Shown: in pieces, positions 39,777 to 49,066 of the stretch
Position numbering within the stretch: the stretch's first letter is position 1
How the letters are laid out: each line of letters opens with the position of its first letter
Assembly: GCA_001544595.2 (NCBI GenBank)
Contig: FCOH02000004.1
Location: forward strand, 124,001 to 188,000
Source of the DNA: Caballeronia peredens
Lineage (GTDB): Bacteria; Pseudomonadota; Gammaproteobacteria; Burkholderiales; Burkholderiaceae
Length of the DNA stretch: 64,000 nt
Direction of reading: 5' to 3'
Position numbers and translations under genes: made by a program
Notes under the pieces: model-generated
Database searches by the model: none
What the model was told of the DNA's origin: nothing
What the model saw: only the letters and a program-made list of their open reading frames with translations

Positions 39777-39789
39777 TCCGCTCGCGCGC

Positions 39790-40029
39790 TCATTGTCCGA
39801 GCGGCGCCGTCTGCACGTTCGCGGCGGGCGCCGGTCCGCCGACGCGCGGCTGGTCGAACGACTCCTCGGGATGAATCGCGCGCGTCACCAGCGCTTCGGG
39901 ATGAACCTGTTGCAACAGATGATGCGGCTCGCGCGCGCCCGCGGCCGGCAGCGGGCCGAAGACGCCGCGCATGACCGCGAACATCAGCAGGTTGGCGAAA
40001 ATCAAAAAGGCGATCAGCCAGCGCAGCAT
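39790..40029 (-). CDS. small membrane-anchored protein downstream of coaX
   Basis: A 79-residue protein: MLRWLIAFLIFANLLMFAVM is one membrane helix at the extreme N-terminus, then a Pro/Ala/His-rich periplasmic tail. GGAG lies 12 nt before the ATG (AAGGACGGAGCCCAAGAAATG). It follows coaX by 37 bp on the same strand, suggesting a birA-coaX-this operon. No family recognised; function unknown. Confidence 0.68.
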   Translation of the reverse strand: MLRWLIAFLIFANLLMFAVMRGVFGPLPAAGAREPHHLLQQVHPEALVTRAIHPEESFDQPRVGGPAPAANVQTAPLGQ

Positions 40030-40066
40030 TTCTTGGGCTCCGTCCTTAAGTCCGTATCTCAGCAGA

Positions 40067-40888
40067 TCAGGATGAATGGCGTGCCGTCGCGTCGCGCGCG
40101 ATGAGCGCGAGGCCGGACAGCACGAGGGAATCATGGCGGGTGTGCGGCACGCCGAGCGCGCCCGCGATTTCGCCGGCGGCGCCCCCGCCGAGCACGAGAC
40201 GGACGTCGGCTTGCCAGTCCGCCTGCAAGTCGCGCCACGCGCGCTCGATCAGGCTCGCCTGCGCGAGCAGGCATCCGGCCGAGAGCGCGGCGGCGGTGTC
40301 GGTGGCGAACAGGCTGTGCGTTTCGTGGAGCACTTCGCGAGCGGATGCGGCGTCGAGTGTCGGCAACTGTGCCGTGTGGCTGCCGAGCGATTCCATCATC
40401 AGCGACCAGCCGGGCGCAATCAGCCCGCCCGTGAAGACGCCGTCGGCGCGCAGCGCTTCGAGCGTCGTCGCGGTGCCGAAGGTGGCGACGAGCAAGTGCT
40501 CTCCCGGATACGCCGCGCGCGCGCCGATCATGCCGCACCAGCGGTCGCTGCCGAGCCGCGATGGTTCCGCGTAGCAATTGACCACGCCGCATTGCTCGGC
40601 CTTCGCGCGCACGACGGTGCGCGGCAGCGACGGCCAGCGCGCGTCGATCAGCCGCTGGATGCGGTTCTGCACCGGCATGCCCGCGACGTTCGAGATCCAT
40701 GCGCTCGCCGGCAAGGCCAGTTCTGACCAGGCGCCGAGCGCGGCTTCGTCGGCCGCGCTCGAATGATGCGCGTGCTCGAATGCGCCGCTCGCCAGCGCCG
40801 CGCCGTTTTCGTCGACGAGCGACCACTTGATGCGGCTGTTGCCGGCGTCGATCAGCAGATACGGCGCCTCGTTTGCCGACGCGTTCAC
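40067..40888 (-). CDS. coaX: type III pantothenate kinase
   Basis: A 273-residue ASKHA-fold kinase for the first step of coenzyme A synthesis. The phosphate-1 loop is [14 protein letters not shown], with [11 protein letters not shown] further on and the GGG motif [10 protein letters not shown] near the end. It starts with a GTG that overlaps the birA stop (GTGA), so translation is coupled. Type III enzymes need a monovalent cation and resist CoA feedback. Length and motif content are normal. Confidence 0.95.
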   Translation of the reverse strand: MNASANEAPYLLIDAGNSRIKWSLVDENGAALASGAFEHAHHSSAADEAALGAWSELALPASAWISNVAGMPVQNRIQRLIDARWPSLPRTVVRAKAEQCGVVNCYAEPSRLGSDRWCGMIGARAAYPGEHLLVATFGTATTLEALRADGVFTGGLIAPGWSLMMESLGSHTAQLPTLDAASAREVLHETHSLFATDTAAALSAGCLLAQASLIERAWRDLQADWQADVRLVLGGGAAGEIAGALGVPHTRHDSLVLSGLALIARDATARHSS

Positions 40889-41787
40889 GGACGCTCCTTC
40901 GCGAGCCTGAGCGTCAGTTCGCCGGTCGCGACCGCGCGCGGGCCTTCGGGCGCGTCGATCAGTAACTGGCCGCTTTCGTCGACGCCCGATGCGATGCCGC
41001 GCGTCACTTCGCTGCCCTGATCGAGCAACAGGACTTCGCGTCCGGCCCACGCGTGGGCGTCGAGCCAGCGCTGGCGGAACGGCCTGAAGCCTTCCAGTTC
41101 GAAGCGCGGCAGGGCGGAGTCGAGTGCGTTGAGCAGCGCGGCGAGCGTGTCGGTGAGATTCGCGTCGGGCCATGCACGCGCAAGCGTGGCGGGCGCCGTG
41201 CCCGGCACCGGCGACGCGGCGAGCCGGTTCGCATCGTCGACCTGTGCGGCGAGCTGTTCCGCGCCATGCAGATTCGTGCCGATGCCGATGACCACCGCCG
41301 TCGCGTTGGGTGCGTTCCAGGCAGTTTCGATGAGGATGCCGGCAAGCTTGCCGTCGTCGAGGAGGACGTCGTTCGGCCATTTCAGCGCCGGACGCGCGGA
41401 CGCGGAGAGCGGCAGCCGCGCGAGTGCATCGAGCACGGCGGTGCCGATGGCGAGGCTCAGGCCCGACAGCCCTTCGATGGGGCGTTTGAGCACACAGCCA
41501 ACCGACATCAGCAATGCGTTGCCCGGTTCGGCGAGCCAGGTCCGGCCGCGCCGCCCGCGTCCGGCGGTTTGCGAATACGCGACGCGCACGGTGGGCGCGG
41601 GCGGCGTTTGCGCCGCGCGGTCCCGCGGAAGCCCGCGCAGTTGCGCGATGAGATCGGCATTGGTCGAGCCCGTCTCGTCGACGATGTCGATGGTCCAGTC
41701 GCGAGCGGGGCGTTCGGCGAGCGCGGCGAGCCGCGCGCGGTCGATGCGCCAGGGCGCGTCGGGGGCGAAGGGAGAGGTCGGGTTCAT
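40885..41787 (-). CDS. birA: biotin--[acetyl-CoA-carboxylase] ligase
   Basis: A 300-residue enzyme attaching biotin to BCCP. Motifs GRGRRGRTW (biotinyl-AMP loop) and [17 protein letters not shown] are intact, and a C-terminal SH3-like domain is present. The N-terminal DNA-binding HTH of E. coli BirA is absent; this is a monofunctional group I ligase and cannot be expected to repress bio genes itself. Operon with coaX. Confidence 0.95.
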   Translation of the reverse strand: MNPTSPFAPDAPWRIDRARLAALAERPARDWTIDIVDETGSTNADLIAQLRGLPRDRAAQTPPAPTVRVAYSQTAGRGRRGRTWLAEPGNALLMSVGCVLKRPIEGLSGLSLAIGTAVLDALARLPLSASARPALKWPNDVLLDDGKLAGILIETAWNAPNATAVVIGIGTNLHGAEQLAAQVDDANRLAASPVPGTAPATLARAWPDANLTDTLAALLNALDSALPRFELEGFRPFRQRWLDAHAWAGREVLLLDQGSEVTRGIASGVDESGQLLIDAPEGPRAVATGELTLRLAKERP

Positions 41788-41834
41788 GGCGGATATTGTA
41801 GCCGTGGGTCGGGAGCGTCACGCCCGCGAGAATG

Positions 41835-42167
41835 TCACACGAACTCGATACGCAATGTCTTGCCGCAGGCCACGGCGTATTTGTGGAGGGTATCGAGCGA
41901 AGGCGAATGCTTTCCGCTGATCAGGGAGCCCTCGAGTCGCGCCACGGCCGACGCAGTCGTCTTCATGCGCTCGGCGACTTGCGCTTGCGTCAGTCCCGCT
42001 TCCTTGCGCGCGCGAAGCAGCGCATCGAGCGCTTCGTACTTGGGGCCGAGGGCGTCGTATGCGGCCTTGAATTCAGGGTCGGCGAGCATGCGCCGGGTGT
42101 CTTCGTCGGTGTGAGTGACCGGTTCATACCGCCGTTCCAGTTCGCGTTGCAATCGGGCTTTAGCCAT
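41835..42167 (-). CDS. XRE/HigA-type antitoxin
   Basis: A 110-residue protein with a Cro/C1 [37 protein letters not shown] (about 50-83). The N-terminal 45 residues are acidic and helical. Its ATG lies within the end of the preceding toxin gene (overlap ATGGCTAA), with AAGGAGGTG inside that gene as ribosome site. Toxin-first order is typical of HigBA. It should neutralise the toxin and autorepress the operon. Confidence 0.88.
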   Translation of the reverse strand: MAKARLQRELERRYEPVTHTDEDTRRMLADPEFKAAYDALGPKYEALDALLRARKEAGLTQAQVAERMKTTASAVARLEGSLISGKHSPSLDTLHKYAVACGKTLRIEFV

Positions 42168-42507
42168 TTCTCTTCACCTCCTTCATTCGGGCTCGCGCAA
42201 TCCGCAGTTCGTCGTCGGGCGTTCGCCTGGTCTTCTTGACAAAGGCATGCAGCATGACGATTCGCCTGCCGATGGTCGCGCAATAGAAAACGCGGCCCAC
42301 ACCTTCCTGACCGTGTGGTCGAAGTTCGAACAGGCCTTCGCCCATTGATCTCGAATGGGGCATGCGCAAATTCGCTCCGTGGATTCTCATGAGATCCACG
42401 AGCCGCCAGTAGTCCGAGCGAATTCCGGCCGGCAGGACATAAATCTCATCCCGAAGTTGCTCGTCGAAGTAGGTTATCGTCCAGGTGTGATCATCGGAGG
42501 TTAGCAT
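42160..42507 (-). CDS. RelE/HigB-type toxin (phage Gp49-like)
   Basis: A 115-residue protein with the Gp49/HigB-like pattern: RDEIYVLPAGIRSDYWRLVDLMRIHG, then LFELRPHGQEGVGRVFYCATIGRRIVMLHAFVKKTRRTP. It is probably a ribosome-dependent mRNA endonuclease. It overlaps the antitoxin. The ATG at 42507 lacks a ribosome site, and a short palindrome overlaps it. Confidence 0.86.
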   Translation of the reverse strand: MLTSDDHTWTITYFDEQLRDEIYVLPAGIRSDYWRLVDLMRIHGANLRMPHSRSMGEGLFELRPHGQEGVGRVFYCATIGRRIVMLHAFVKKTRRTPDDELRIARARMKEVKRNG

Positions 42508-42515
42508 ATTTGCTA
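42502..42515. promoter_or_regulatory. candidate operator overlapping the toxin start
   Basis: TAGCA-TATT-TGCTA, a perfect 5-bp palindrome covering the toxin start codon; a reasonable autoregulatory site for the antitoxin. Confidence 0.4.
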
Positions 42516-42642
42516 CATTGCGTGGGGAAGCGATGCACCTCAGTCTTCTCGAATCGATCGCTTTGCAACAGTCAGCCATTCGATATAAGCCGATATCCGG
42601 ATGCAGCACGCACCATCCCCGCGCCCGCCATACAACCTTCGC

Positions 42643-42648
42643 TACAAT
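42643..42648 (+). promoter_or_regulatory. -10-like box upstream of the mlaE-type gene
   Basis: TACAAT in GCTACAATG, about 42 bp before the chosen TTG start. No good -35 hexamer at 17 bp. Confidence 0.4.
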
Positions 42649-42689
42649 GTCCTTTCCCCTTTAACCGCGTCTCACCGCGCCATCGATCC

Positions 42690-43817
42690 TTGGACTTCGA
42701 CACGCCGCCGCGCCTAAGAGTGGAAGCCGGCCAGCAGGGCAAGGTGGTCCGGCTCTCGGGCCAGTGGACCGCGCTCGCGCTCGCCCGCGACCGCGCGAAG
42801 AGCGGCGTCACGCGAAGGCTGCGCGCCATCGGGCGCGAGGCGATCAGCCAGTGGGATCTGCTGTCCGTCGAACGGCTCGATCACGTCGGCGGTCAGGCGC
42901 TCTGGCGCGTCTGGGGGCGCAAGCTGCCCGCAACCATCGCGCTGTCCGACACGCAGCGCGAAATATTCGAACGCGTCGCGCTGCTCGATGCCGAGCGCGA
43001 GGAGCCCGAACCCGTCGATCACGTCGATCCCGTCACGCGCCTGGGCCAGCTGATCTTCGGCTTCTTCGATCATCTCTACGGCGGCCTCGCGATGTTCGGC
43101 GGCTTCGTGCTCGATCTCGCCAGCCTCGTGCGCCGTCCGCAGCGCACGCCGTGGACCGAAATTTCCGCCAACATCTACAGCGCCGGCGCGCAGGCGCTCG
43201 CGATCACCGCGCTCGTCGCGTTTCTGATCGGCATCGTGCTGAGTTATCTGTCCGCGCAACAACTGCGCGTATTCGGCGCGAATCAGTACATCGTGAACAT
43301 CCTCGGGCTTTCCGTGATCCGCGAGCTCGGGCCCGTGCTCTCCGCGATTCTCGTCGCCGGGCGCTCGGGCTCCGCGATCACCGCGCAGATCGGCGTGATG
43401 CGCGTCACCGAAGAACTCGACGCGATGCAGGTCATGGGCATTCCGCACGGCCTGCGCCTCGTGTTGCCGCGCGTGATCGCGCTCGGCATCGCGATGCCGC
43501 TGCTCGTCATGTGGACCAACATCATCGCGTTGACGGGCGGCGCGCTCGCGGCGAAGCTCGTGCTGTCCATCGACGTGAACTTCTTCGTGCGCTCGCTGCC
43601 CTCTGTCGTGCCGATCGCCAATCTGTGGATCGGGCTCGGCAAGGGCGTCGTGTTCGGCATGCTGATTGCGCTCGCCGCGTGTCATTTCGGCTTTCGCATC
43701 AAGGCGAACTCGCAAAGTCTCGGCGAAGGCACGACGACTTCCGTGGTCACATCGATCACGGTCGTCATTCTCGCGGACGCCGTGTTCGCGATCCTGTTTC
43801 AGAACGTCGGGCTATAA
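42690..43817 (+). CDS. STAS-MlaE fusion ABC permease
   Basis: A 375-residue protein. The N-terminal part (about 1-110, VVRLSGQWTALALAR) resembles the STAS/MlaB domain that regulates the Mla ATPase. The C-terminal 265 residues are an MlaE permease (ELGPVLSAILVAGRSGSAITAQIGVMRVTEELDAM). So MlaB is fused to MlaE here. The start is uncertain: a TTG at 42690 gives a sensible N-terminus (LDFDTPPRL) and a -10 box lies 42 bp upstream, but there is no ribosome site. First gene of a four-gene phospholipid/lipid transporter operon. Confidence 0.87.
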   Translation: MDFDTPPRLRVEAGQQGKVVRLSGQWTALALARDRAKSGVTRRLRAIGREAISQWDLLSVERLDHVGGQALWRVWGRKLPATIALSDTQREIFERVALLDAEREEPEPVDHVDPVTRLGQLIFGFFDHLYGGLAMFGGFVLDLASLVRRPQRTPWTEISANIYSAGAQALAITALVAFLIGIVLSYLSAQQLRVFGANQYIVNILGLSVIRELGPVLSAILVAGRSGSAITAQIGVMRVTEELDAMQVMGIPHGLRLVLPRVIALGIAMPLLVMWTNIIALTGGALAAKLVLSIDVNFFVRSLPSVVPIANLWIGLGKGVVFGMLIALAACHFGFRIKANSQSLGEGTTTSVVTSITVVILADAVFAILFQNVGL

Positions 43818-43822
43818 ACGCA

Positions 43823-44701
43823 ATGTCCACTACGCTCGCCACCGCCGTTCGCCGCCAGCCGCCGCCCGTGATCGCGGAGCCGGTGATCGAAGTGCGCGAC
43901 CTGACCAAGCGCTACGGGCGCACGGTGATCCACGAGCATCTGAATCTCGACGTGCGGCGCGGCGAGATCGTCGCGCTGCTGGGCGGTTCGGGCTCGGGCA
44001 AGACGACGCTCGTGCGGCAGATTCTCGGACTCGAATCGCCGAGTTCGGGCACCATTCGCCTGCTCGGCGAAGAATGGGCGCAGATGGACGAGGAAACCGC
44101 CAAGATGCTGCGCACGCGCTCCGGCATGATGTTCCAGCAAGGCGCGCTGTTTTCGTCGCTGACGGTGTACGACAACATCGCGCAGCCGTTTCGCGAACTC
44201 GGCAAGATTCCCGAAGATCTGATCCGCGAGTTCGTCATGCTCAAGCTCGAAATGGTCGGCCTCTCGTGCAAGCACGCGACCAAGATGCCGTCGGCGCTCT
44301 CGGGCGGCATGGTGAAGCGCGTGGGCATCGCGCGGGCGATCGCGCTCGAACCCGAACTGCTGTTTCTCGACGAACCCACGGCCGGTCTCGATCCCAAGGC
44401 CTCGGACGAGTTCGTCGACCTGATCGCCACGTTGCATCGCGCGCTGGGGCTGACCGTCGTCCTGGTCACGCACGATCTCGACACCATGGTCGCGTTGTCC
44501 ACGCGCGTCGCCGTGCTGGCGGACAAGCGCGTGCTGGTCGCGGCGCCGGTGGAGGAAGCCTGCGCGGTGGATCATCCGTTCATCCGCGAGTATTTTCTCG
44601 GGCGGCGCGGACGCCGCGCGTTGCAGGCGCTGCCGCCCGAGCGCCGTGCGAAACTGCCCGCGGCCGCGCTCGAGGACGCGCCGATCGCCGTCAACAAATA
44701 G
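43823..44701 (+). CDS. ABC transporter ATPase, MlaF type
   Basis: A 292-residue ATPase. Walker A GGSGSGKTT (about 54-62), Q-loop FQQGALFSS, signature LSGGMVKRVGIARAIA, Walker B LLFLDEPTAGLD, and the H-loop in VTHDLDT. Powers the adjacent permease. It begins 5 bp after the permease stop. Confidence 0.94.
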   Translation: MSTTLATAVRRQPPPVIAEPVIEVRDLTKRYGRTVIHEHLNLDVRRGEIVALLGGSGSGKTTLVRQILGLESPSSGTIRLLGEEWAQMDEETAKMLRTRSGMMFQQGALFSSLTVYDNIAQPFRELGKIPEDLIREFVMLKLEMVGLSCKHATKMPSALSGGMVKRVGIARAIALEPELLFLDEPTAGLDPKASDEFVDLIATLHRALGLTVVLVTHDLDTMVALSTRVAVLADKRVLVAAPVEEACAVDHPFIREYFLGRRGRRALQALPPERRAKLPAAALEDAPIAVNK

Positions 44702-44772
44702 CCAGCAGCAGATCGCAAACCGCATGACGCGTTGCGCGGCCGACGCCGCCGGGAAGTCAAAGGAACCTGCAG

Positions 44773-45732
44773 ATGGAAAACAAATCACATGCGTTCTGGA
44801 CCGGGTTGTTCACGATCGCCCTCGTGCTGGCCATCGCGTTCGCCGTGTTTTTCTTCAACGTGGATCGCACCGTGCGCGTGCCGTATGACCTGATCGCGCG
44901 CACCAACGTGACCGGGCTCTTCACGGACGCCGCCGTGCGCTACCGCGGGCTGGGCGTCGGCAAGGTGGAATCGATCCGCTTCGATCGCGCGCATCCGGGG
45001 CAGATCCGCATTCGCATTCTCGTCGACCAGAACGCGCCGATGACGCACTCCACTTTCGCGACGCTCGGCTTTCAGGGCGTGACGGGCATCGCGTTCGTGC
45101 AGCTCGACGACACCGGCGCGAACACGGCGCCGCTCGCGTCGTCGCCGCAACACGTGGCCGAAGTGCCGATGCGCCCGGGCCTGTTCGAGCAGCTGCAGCA
45201 GCGCGGCGACGTGATCCTGAAGAAGTTCGAGCGCCTGTCCGAAGACGCCGACAAATTCCTCTCCGACGACGTGCGCAATCAGCTTCTGGAAACGACGAAG
45301 AGCCTGAAAGGCGCGGCCGACGGCATCGCGACGCTCGCGAGCCAGGTCCAGCCCGCGACGGCGCAATTGCCGCAGACGCTCAGGCAGCTCAACACCACGC
45401 TCGCCTCGACCAATCAGTTCGTGCAGAACCTGAATCGTCCGGATGGTCCGCTCGTCGCCAATCTGAACAAGGCGGGCAAGGCCGCGGAGGACGCGAGCGC
45501 GGCGCTCGCGGACATGAACGAGTCGCTGCGCTTCGTGACGGCGCGCGTGGGTTTCGAGGCGTTGCCGCGCTTCTATTCGTTCAGCGACGACGTGAGTGCC
45601 GCCGCCCGCTCGGTCGACCGCGCCGCCGACGCCTTCAGCACCAATCCGCGCAGCGTGCTGTTCGGCGCGCCGCGCCAGGCGCCCGGGCCGGGCGAACCGG
45701 GTTTCACGTGGCCCGCGCAGCCGGCGCATTGA
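44773..45732 (+). CDS. MlaD/Mce-family substrate-binding protein
   Basis: A 319-residue protein: one N-terminal membrane helix (FWTGLFTIALVLAIAFAVFFFNV, about 8-30), then an MCE domain (VPYDLIARTNVTGLFTDAAVRYRGLGVGKVESIRF, about 37-120), then a long helical tail. It should hexamerise to form the periplasmic lipid channel. It is longer than E. coli MlaD (about 180 aa) because of the C-terminal coiled region. AAGGAACC is just upstream. Confidence 0.92.
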   Translation: MENKSHAFWTGLFTIALVLAIAFAVFFFNVDRTVRVPYDLIARTNVTGLFTDAAVRYRGLGVGKVESIRFDRAHPGQIRIRILVDQNAPMTHSTFATLGFQGVTGIAFVQLDDTGANTAPLASSPQHVAEVPMRPGLFEQLQQRGDVILKKFERLSEDADKFLSDDVRNQLLETTKSLKGAADGIATLASQVQPATAQLPQTLRQLNTTLASTNQFVQNLNRPDGPLVANLNKAGKAAEDASAALADMNESLRFVTARVGFEALPRFYSFSDDVSAAARSVDRAADAFSTNPRSVLFGAPRQAPGPGEPGFTWPAQPAH

Positions 45733-45763
45733 TCGAGAGAACGGAACGGATCTGGATAAGAAC

Positions 45764-46390
45764 ATGGCAGACATCGACATGAAGAGAGCGCTCGCGGCAT
45801 GCGTGCTCGCCTGCGCCACGATGCTCGCGGGCTGCGCATCGACTCCGGCCGCGATGCCCAACGCGCATTACGACCTCGGCATGCCGCCGGTCGCGGCAGC
45901 GACGCCTGGCGCCATGCCGATGCCGCCCGTGAAGCTGCTGGCGGTGAGCGCGCCGCGCAATCTCGAAACCGACGCGTTCACGTATCGCCTGAGCTACGTC
46001 GACGCGCAGCGCGCCGGCACCTACTCGGACAGCCACTGGACGATGCCGCCCGCGCAACTCCTGACGCAGCGTCTGCGCGAGGCGCTCGCGGCGCGCGGGC
46101 CGATCCTGTCGGGCGCCGATCCGGTGCGCGCGGTGCCGCTGCTCGAAGTCGAGCTGACGAGCTTCGAGCAGGTTTTCGACGCGCCCGAGCAAAGCCACGG
46201 CGCCGTCGCCGTGCGCGCGACGCTCACGCAGCAGGGGCGCGTGCTCAGCCAGCGCACTTTTGCCGCGAACGCGCCCGCGTCGAGCGCCGATGCATCGGGC
46301 GGCGCGCGGGCGCTCGCCGCCGCATCGGACGATGTGATCGCGCAACTTTCCGCGTGGCTCGCCGCGCAACCGCTCGCCGCTTCACGATGA
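45764..46390 (+). CDS. PqiC/YmbA-like ABC auxiliary lipoprotein
   Basis: A 208-residue lipoprotein with lipobox MLAGCAS. The rest (KLLAVSAPRNLETDAFTYRLSYVDAQRAGTYSDSHWTMPPAQLLTQRL) matches the ABC-type transport auxiliary component of the PqiC family: the Y-x-L-x-Y stretch plus the 'W..PP..LL.QRL' pattern. It would sit in the outer membrane and dock the MCE channel. It ends the four-gene operon and has no MlaC partner. Confidence 0.88.
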   Translation: MADIDMKRALAACVLACATMLAGCASTPAAMPNAHYDLGMPPVAAATPGAMPMPPVKLLAVSAPRNLETDAFTYRLSYVDAQRAGTYSDSHWTMPPAQLLTQRLREALAARGPILSGADPVRAVPLLEVELTSFEQVFDAPEQSHGAVAVRATLTQQGRVLSQRTFAANAPASSADASGGARALAAASDDVIAQLSAWLAAQPLAASR

Positions 46391-46439
46391 CCTTCGGCTG
46401 TTGCACCCGCCGCCCAGCGCGGCTGCGTCCGGGCGGCTC

Positions 46440-47600
46440 ATGACGATCAAGCAGTGGCAGCGCCGCCCGTCGGCGTTTTCCCGGCAGGCGCTCGCAGCCT
46501 ACGCGGCGCTCGTCGTCTATGGCTCGCTGTATCCGTTCTCCGGCTGGCGTTCGCTGGGCCTGAGTCCGCTCGCGTATCTCACCGATCCGCTGCCGCAGTA
46601 TCTGACCGTGTTCGATGTCGTCACCAACGTGCTCGGCTACATGCCGCTCGGCGCGCTGATCGTGCTCGCGCTCTATCCGCGCTTTCGCGGCACGATCGCG
46701 GTGCTGGCGGCGCTGGCGGGCGGCGCGCTGCTGTCGGGTGCGATGGAAGCGATCCAGACCTATCTGCCGACGCGTGTCGCCTCGAACCTCGATCTCGCCG
46801 CGAATGCGTTCGGCGCGCTGGTCGGCGGCGTGCTGACCGCGCCCGCGACGAGCGCGCTGCTCGACCGCGGGCTGCTGCGGCGCATCCGCTTCACCTGGTT
46901 CGAGCGCGACGCGGCGTATGTCATCGGGCTATCGGCGCTCTGGCCGTTCGCGGCGCTGTTTCCCGCGCCGTATCTGTTCGGCGGCGGCGACCTGCCGCGC
47001 GTGCTGTGGGACGGCCTCGATCCGGCGATGCAGGACGCGATCCTCGCCTGGACGCCCGCCGCGTGGGACATCGAAAGCTGGCCGGACCGGCTGGGCGCGC
47101 TGTTGCCCGACGACTCCTGGGAGGCGCTCATCACGTCGAGCAGCCTGTTCGCCGCGCTCGTGCTCGCGACGCTGCTCACGCGAACGCGCGCGCCGCGCAT
47201 CCGCCTGATGCTCGGCCTGATCGCGACGACGCTCGTCGCGAAGGCGGGCGCCGCGTTCCTGCAGTCGCGCGCGGGCCTGACCTTCGACTGGGCGACGGAC
47301 GGCGCGCTCGAGGGCATCGGTATCGCGACCGTGGCGGGCGTGCTGTCGGTGTCGCTGCCGCGCGGTCTGAGGGCGGCGCTCGCGGGCGCGGCGCTCGTGC
47401 TGTCGCTCGCGCTCGTCAATCTGCTGCCGGTGAATCCGTATTTCGACATCGTGCTCGCCGACTGGCGGCAGGGCCGCTATCTGCACTTCAACGGGCTCGC
47501 GCACTGGCTCTCGTGGGTGTGGCCGTATGCGGCGCTCGGCTGGCTCGCGTCGGCGGCGGAGCATGCGTGGCTCGCGCGCCGGCGCGCGCGGCGGGCCTAG
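46440..47600 (+). CDS. VanZ-family membrane protein
   Basis: A 386-residue multi-pass inner-membrane protein. The N-terminal part resembles VanZ (LVVYGSLYPFSGWR... VVTNVLGYMPLGALIVLALYPRFRGT, then SGAMEAIQTYLPTRVASNLDLAANAFGALVG). About nine or ten hydrophobic segments are visible. VanZ-like proteins affect teicoplanin or lipid envelope properties in Gram-positives; the role here is unknown. The ATG at 46440 is preceded by GGGCGGCTC, not a clear ribosome site. Confidence 0.86.
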   Translation: MTIKQWQRRPSAFSRQALAAYAALVVYGSLYPFSGWRSLGLSPLAYLTDPLPQYLTVFDVVTNVLGYMPLGALIVLALYPRFRGTIAVLAALAGGALLSGAMEAIQTYLPTRVASNLDLAANAFGALVGGVLTAPATSALLDRGLLRRIRFTWFERDAAYVIGLSALWPFAALFPAPYLFGGGDLPRVLWDGLDPAMQDAILAWTPAAWDIESWPDRLGALLPDDSWEALITSSSLFAALVLATLLTRTRAPRIRLMLGLIATTLVAKAGAAFLQSRAGLTFDWATDGALEGIGIATVAGVLSVSLPRGLRAALAGAALVLSLALVNLLPVNPYFDIVLADWRQGRYLHFNGLAHWLSWVWPYAALGWLASAAEHAWLARRRARRA

Positions 47601-47661
47601 CGCACGCGGCGCACGTCGCGAGACCGGACTTCCGCCGACAGCAGGCACAAACATCGCTCGC

Positions 47662-47667
47662 TATAAT
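47662..47667 (+). promoter_or_regulatory. -10 box upstream of the 2Fe-2S protein gene
   Basis: TATAAT (CGCTATAATCG), 28 bp before the ATG; no clear -35. Confidence 0.5.
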
Positions 47668-47694
47668 CGACCGACATTCTCACCGCCCACGCTC

Positions 47695-48024
47695 ATGGAT
47701 TCCTTCTACAAGTATCACGTGTTCTTCTGCCTGAATCAGCGCGAGCCCGACGCGGCGCGGCCGAGTTGCGCAAACTGCAACGCGCAGGCCATGCAGGAGC
47801 ACGCCAAAAAACGCGTGAAGAAACTGGGCCTCGCCGGCGAAGGCATGGTGCGCATCAACAAGGCCGGGTGTCTCGACCGCTGCGAACTGGGACCGGTCGT
47901 GGTCGTGTATCCGGAAGGCACGTGGTACACGTATGTCGATGAAACCGACATCGATGAAATCGTCGATTCGCATCTCGCGAACGGCAAGATCGTCGAACGT
48001 CTTCTGATCGATCAGCCGGCATGA
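47695..48024 (+). CDS. thioredoxin-like [2Fe-2S] ferredoxin
   Basis: A 109-residue protein with Cys12, Cys25 (and Cys28), Cys59 and Cys63 (GCLDRC), the pattern of thioredoxin-fold 2Fe-2S ferredoxins. It has the GPVVVVYPEGTWYTYV strand typical of this group. Electron carrier of unknown partner. Its stop overlaps the start of the next hydrolase (ATGA), so the two are co-translated. Confidence 0.92.
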   Translation: MDSFYKYHVFFCLNQREPDAARPSCANCNAQAMQEHAKKRVKKLGLAGEGMVRINKAGCLDRCELGPVVVVYPEGTWYTYVDETDIDEIVDSHLANGKIVERLLIDQPA

Positions 48025-48647
48025 ACGCACAAACCGAGAAGTTTCTGATCGACGGGCCCGTCGGCAAGATCGAGTGCGCGCTCGACCGCGCGGAGTCGGC
48101 GCCGCGCGGCATCGCGCTCGTCGCGCATCCGCATCCGCTGTTCGGCGGCACGATGGACAACAAGGTTGCGCAGACGCTCGCGCGCACCATGGTCCAGCTG
48201 GGCTACGTGACTTACCGCTCGAATTTTCGCGGCGTCGGGCAGACGGCGGGCGAGCACGACAACGGCATCGGCGAACAGGACGATCTGCTCGCGCTGATCG
48301 ATCACATGCGCGCCCAGCCCGGCCAGTCCGACGTGCCGATCGTGCTCGCGGGCTTTTCCTTCGGCACGTTCGTGCTGTCGCACGTCGCGAAACGCATGCT
48401 CGAAGCGGGCCGCGAGATCGAGCGGATCGTGTTCGTCGGTACGGCGGCGAGTCGCTGGGAAGTCGCGCCGGTGCCCGACACCACGCTCGTCATTCACGGC
48501 GAAGTGGACGAAACCGTGCCGATCCAGTCCGTCTATGACTGGGCGCGTCCGCAGGAACTGCCCGTGGTCGTCATTCCGGGCGGCGAGCATTTCTTCCACC
48601 GCAAGCTGCATATCCTGAAGCGCGTGATCGTCGATGCATGGCGCTGA
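48021..48647 (+). CDS. alpha/beta hydrolase
   Basis: A 208-residue serine hydrolase of the small dienelactone/COG2945 type. HPHPLFGGTMDNKV at the N-terminus is the hallmark; the nucleophile elbow is LAGFSFGTFVLS. The Asp is in HGEVDETVP and the His in GGEHFFH. Substrate unknown. Translationally coupled to the ferredoxin. Confidence 0.9.
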   Translation: MNAQTEKFLIDGPVGKIECALDRAESAPRGIALVAHPHPLFGGTMDNKVAQTLARTMVQLGYVTYRSNFRGVGQTAGEHDNGIGEQDDLLALIDHMRAQPGQSDVPIVLAGFSFGTFVLSHVAKRMLEAGREIERIVFVGTAASRWEVAPVPDTTLVIHGEVDETVPIQSVYDWARPQELPVVVIPGGEHFFHRKLHILKRVIVDAWR

Positions 48648-49066
48648 AGCCCGCCACGGCCGGCGCGCGCCGCAAGGTCTCTGAAGGGCTGCCGAGCGCG
48701 TGCGCTGCCTGATCGGTAAAACCGGCTAGGCGTACCCTGAAAAACGTTAAAACGAGCGGCAACGGCGCAGATTCAAAGGAAAACGGCGGCGGCCCGCGCG
48801 TATAATGGCGCAGAATTTTTTTGCTGTTTCCGGCCGCGCGATGTCGTAGCTAAAACTTCCCGCAGTCCGCGAAACGCCTGCTTCCGAGAACCGTTTTCGC
48901 GTCCGTCAGTCGAACGAGCGCAGTTTCGCCGCGGCGCCGTGCGTGCCGCTGTCATGGCGGAATGCCCGACCCGAGAGCGACGGTCTGCCTGTCCAACCCG
49001 TGCTTCGCCGATCTTCCGATCCCCGATCTCTATCGTCGCAGCCTGCTTTTTCCGCCGATCGATCCT
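48648..49066. other. 419-bp region before dacC
   Basis: Contains a TATAAT (48801-48806) with a long leader to the dacC start. The open frame in phase with dacC extends upstream without a plausible start or signal peptide. No other gene is seen. Confidence 0.45.
48801..48806 (+). promoter_or_regulatory. candidate -10 box for dacC
   Basis: TATAAT in GCGTATAATGGCG. If used, it implies an unusually long 5' leader of about 255 nt. Confidence 0.45.
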
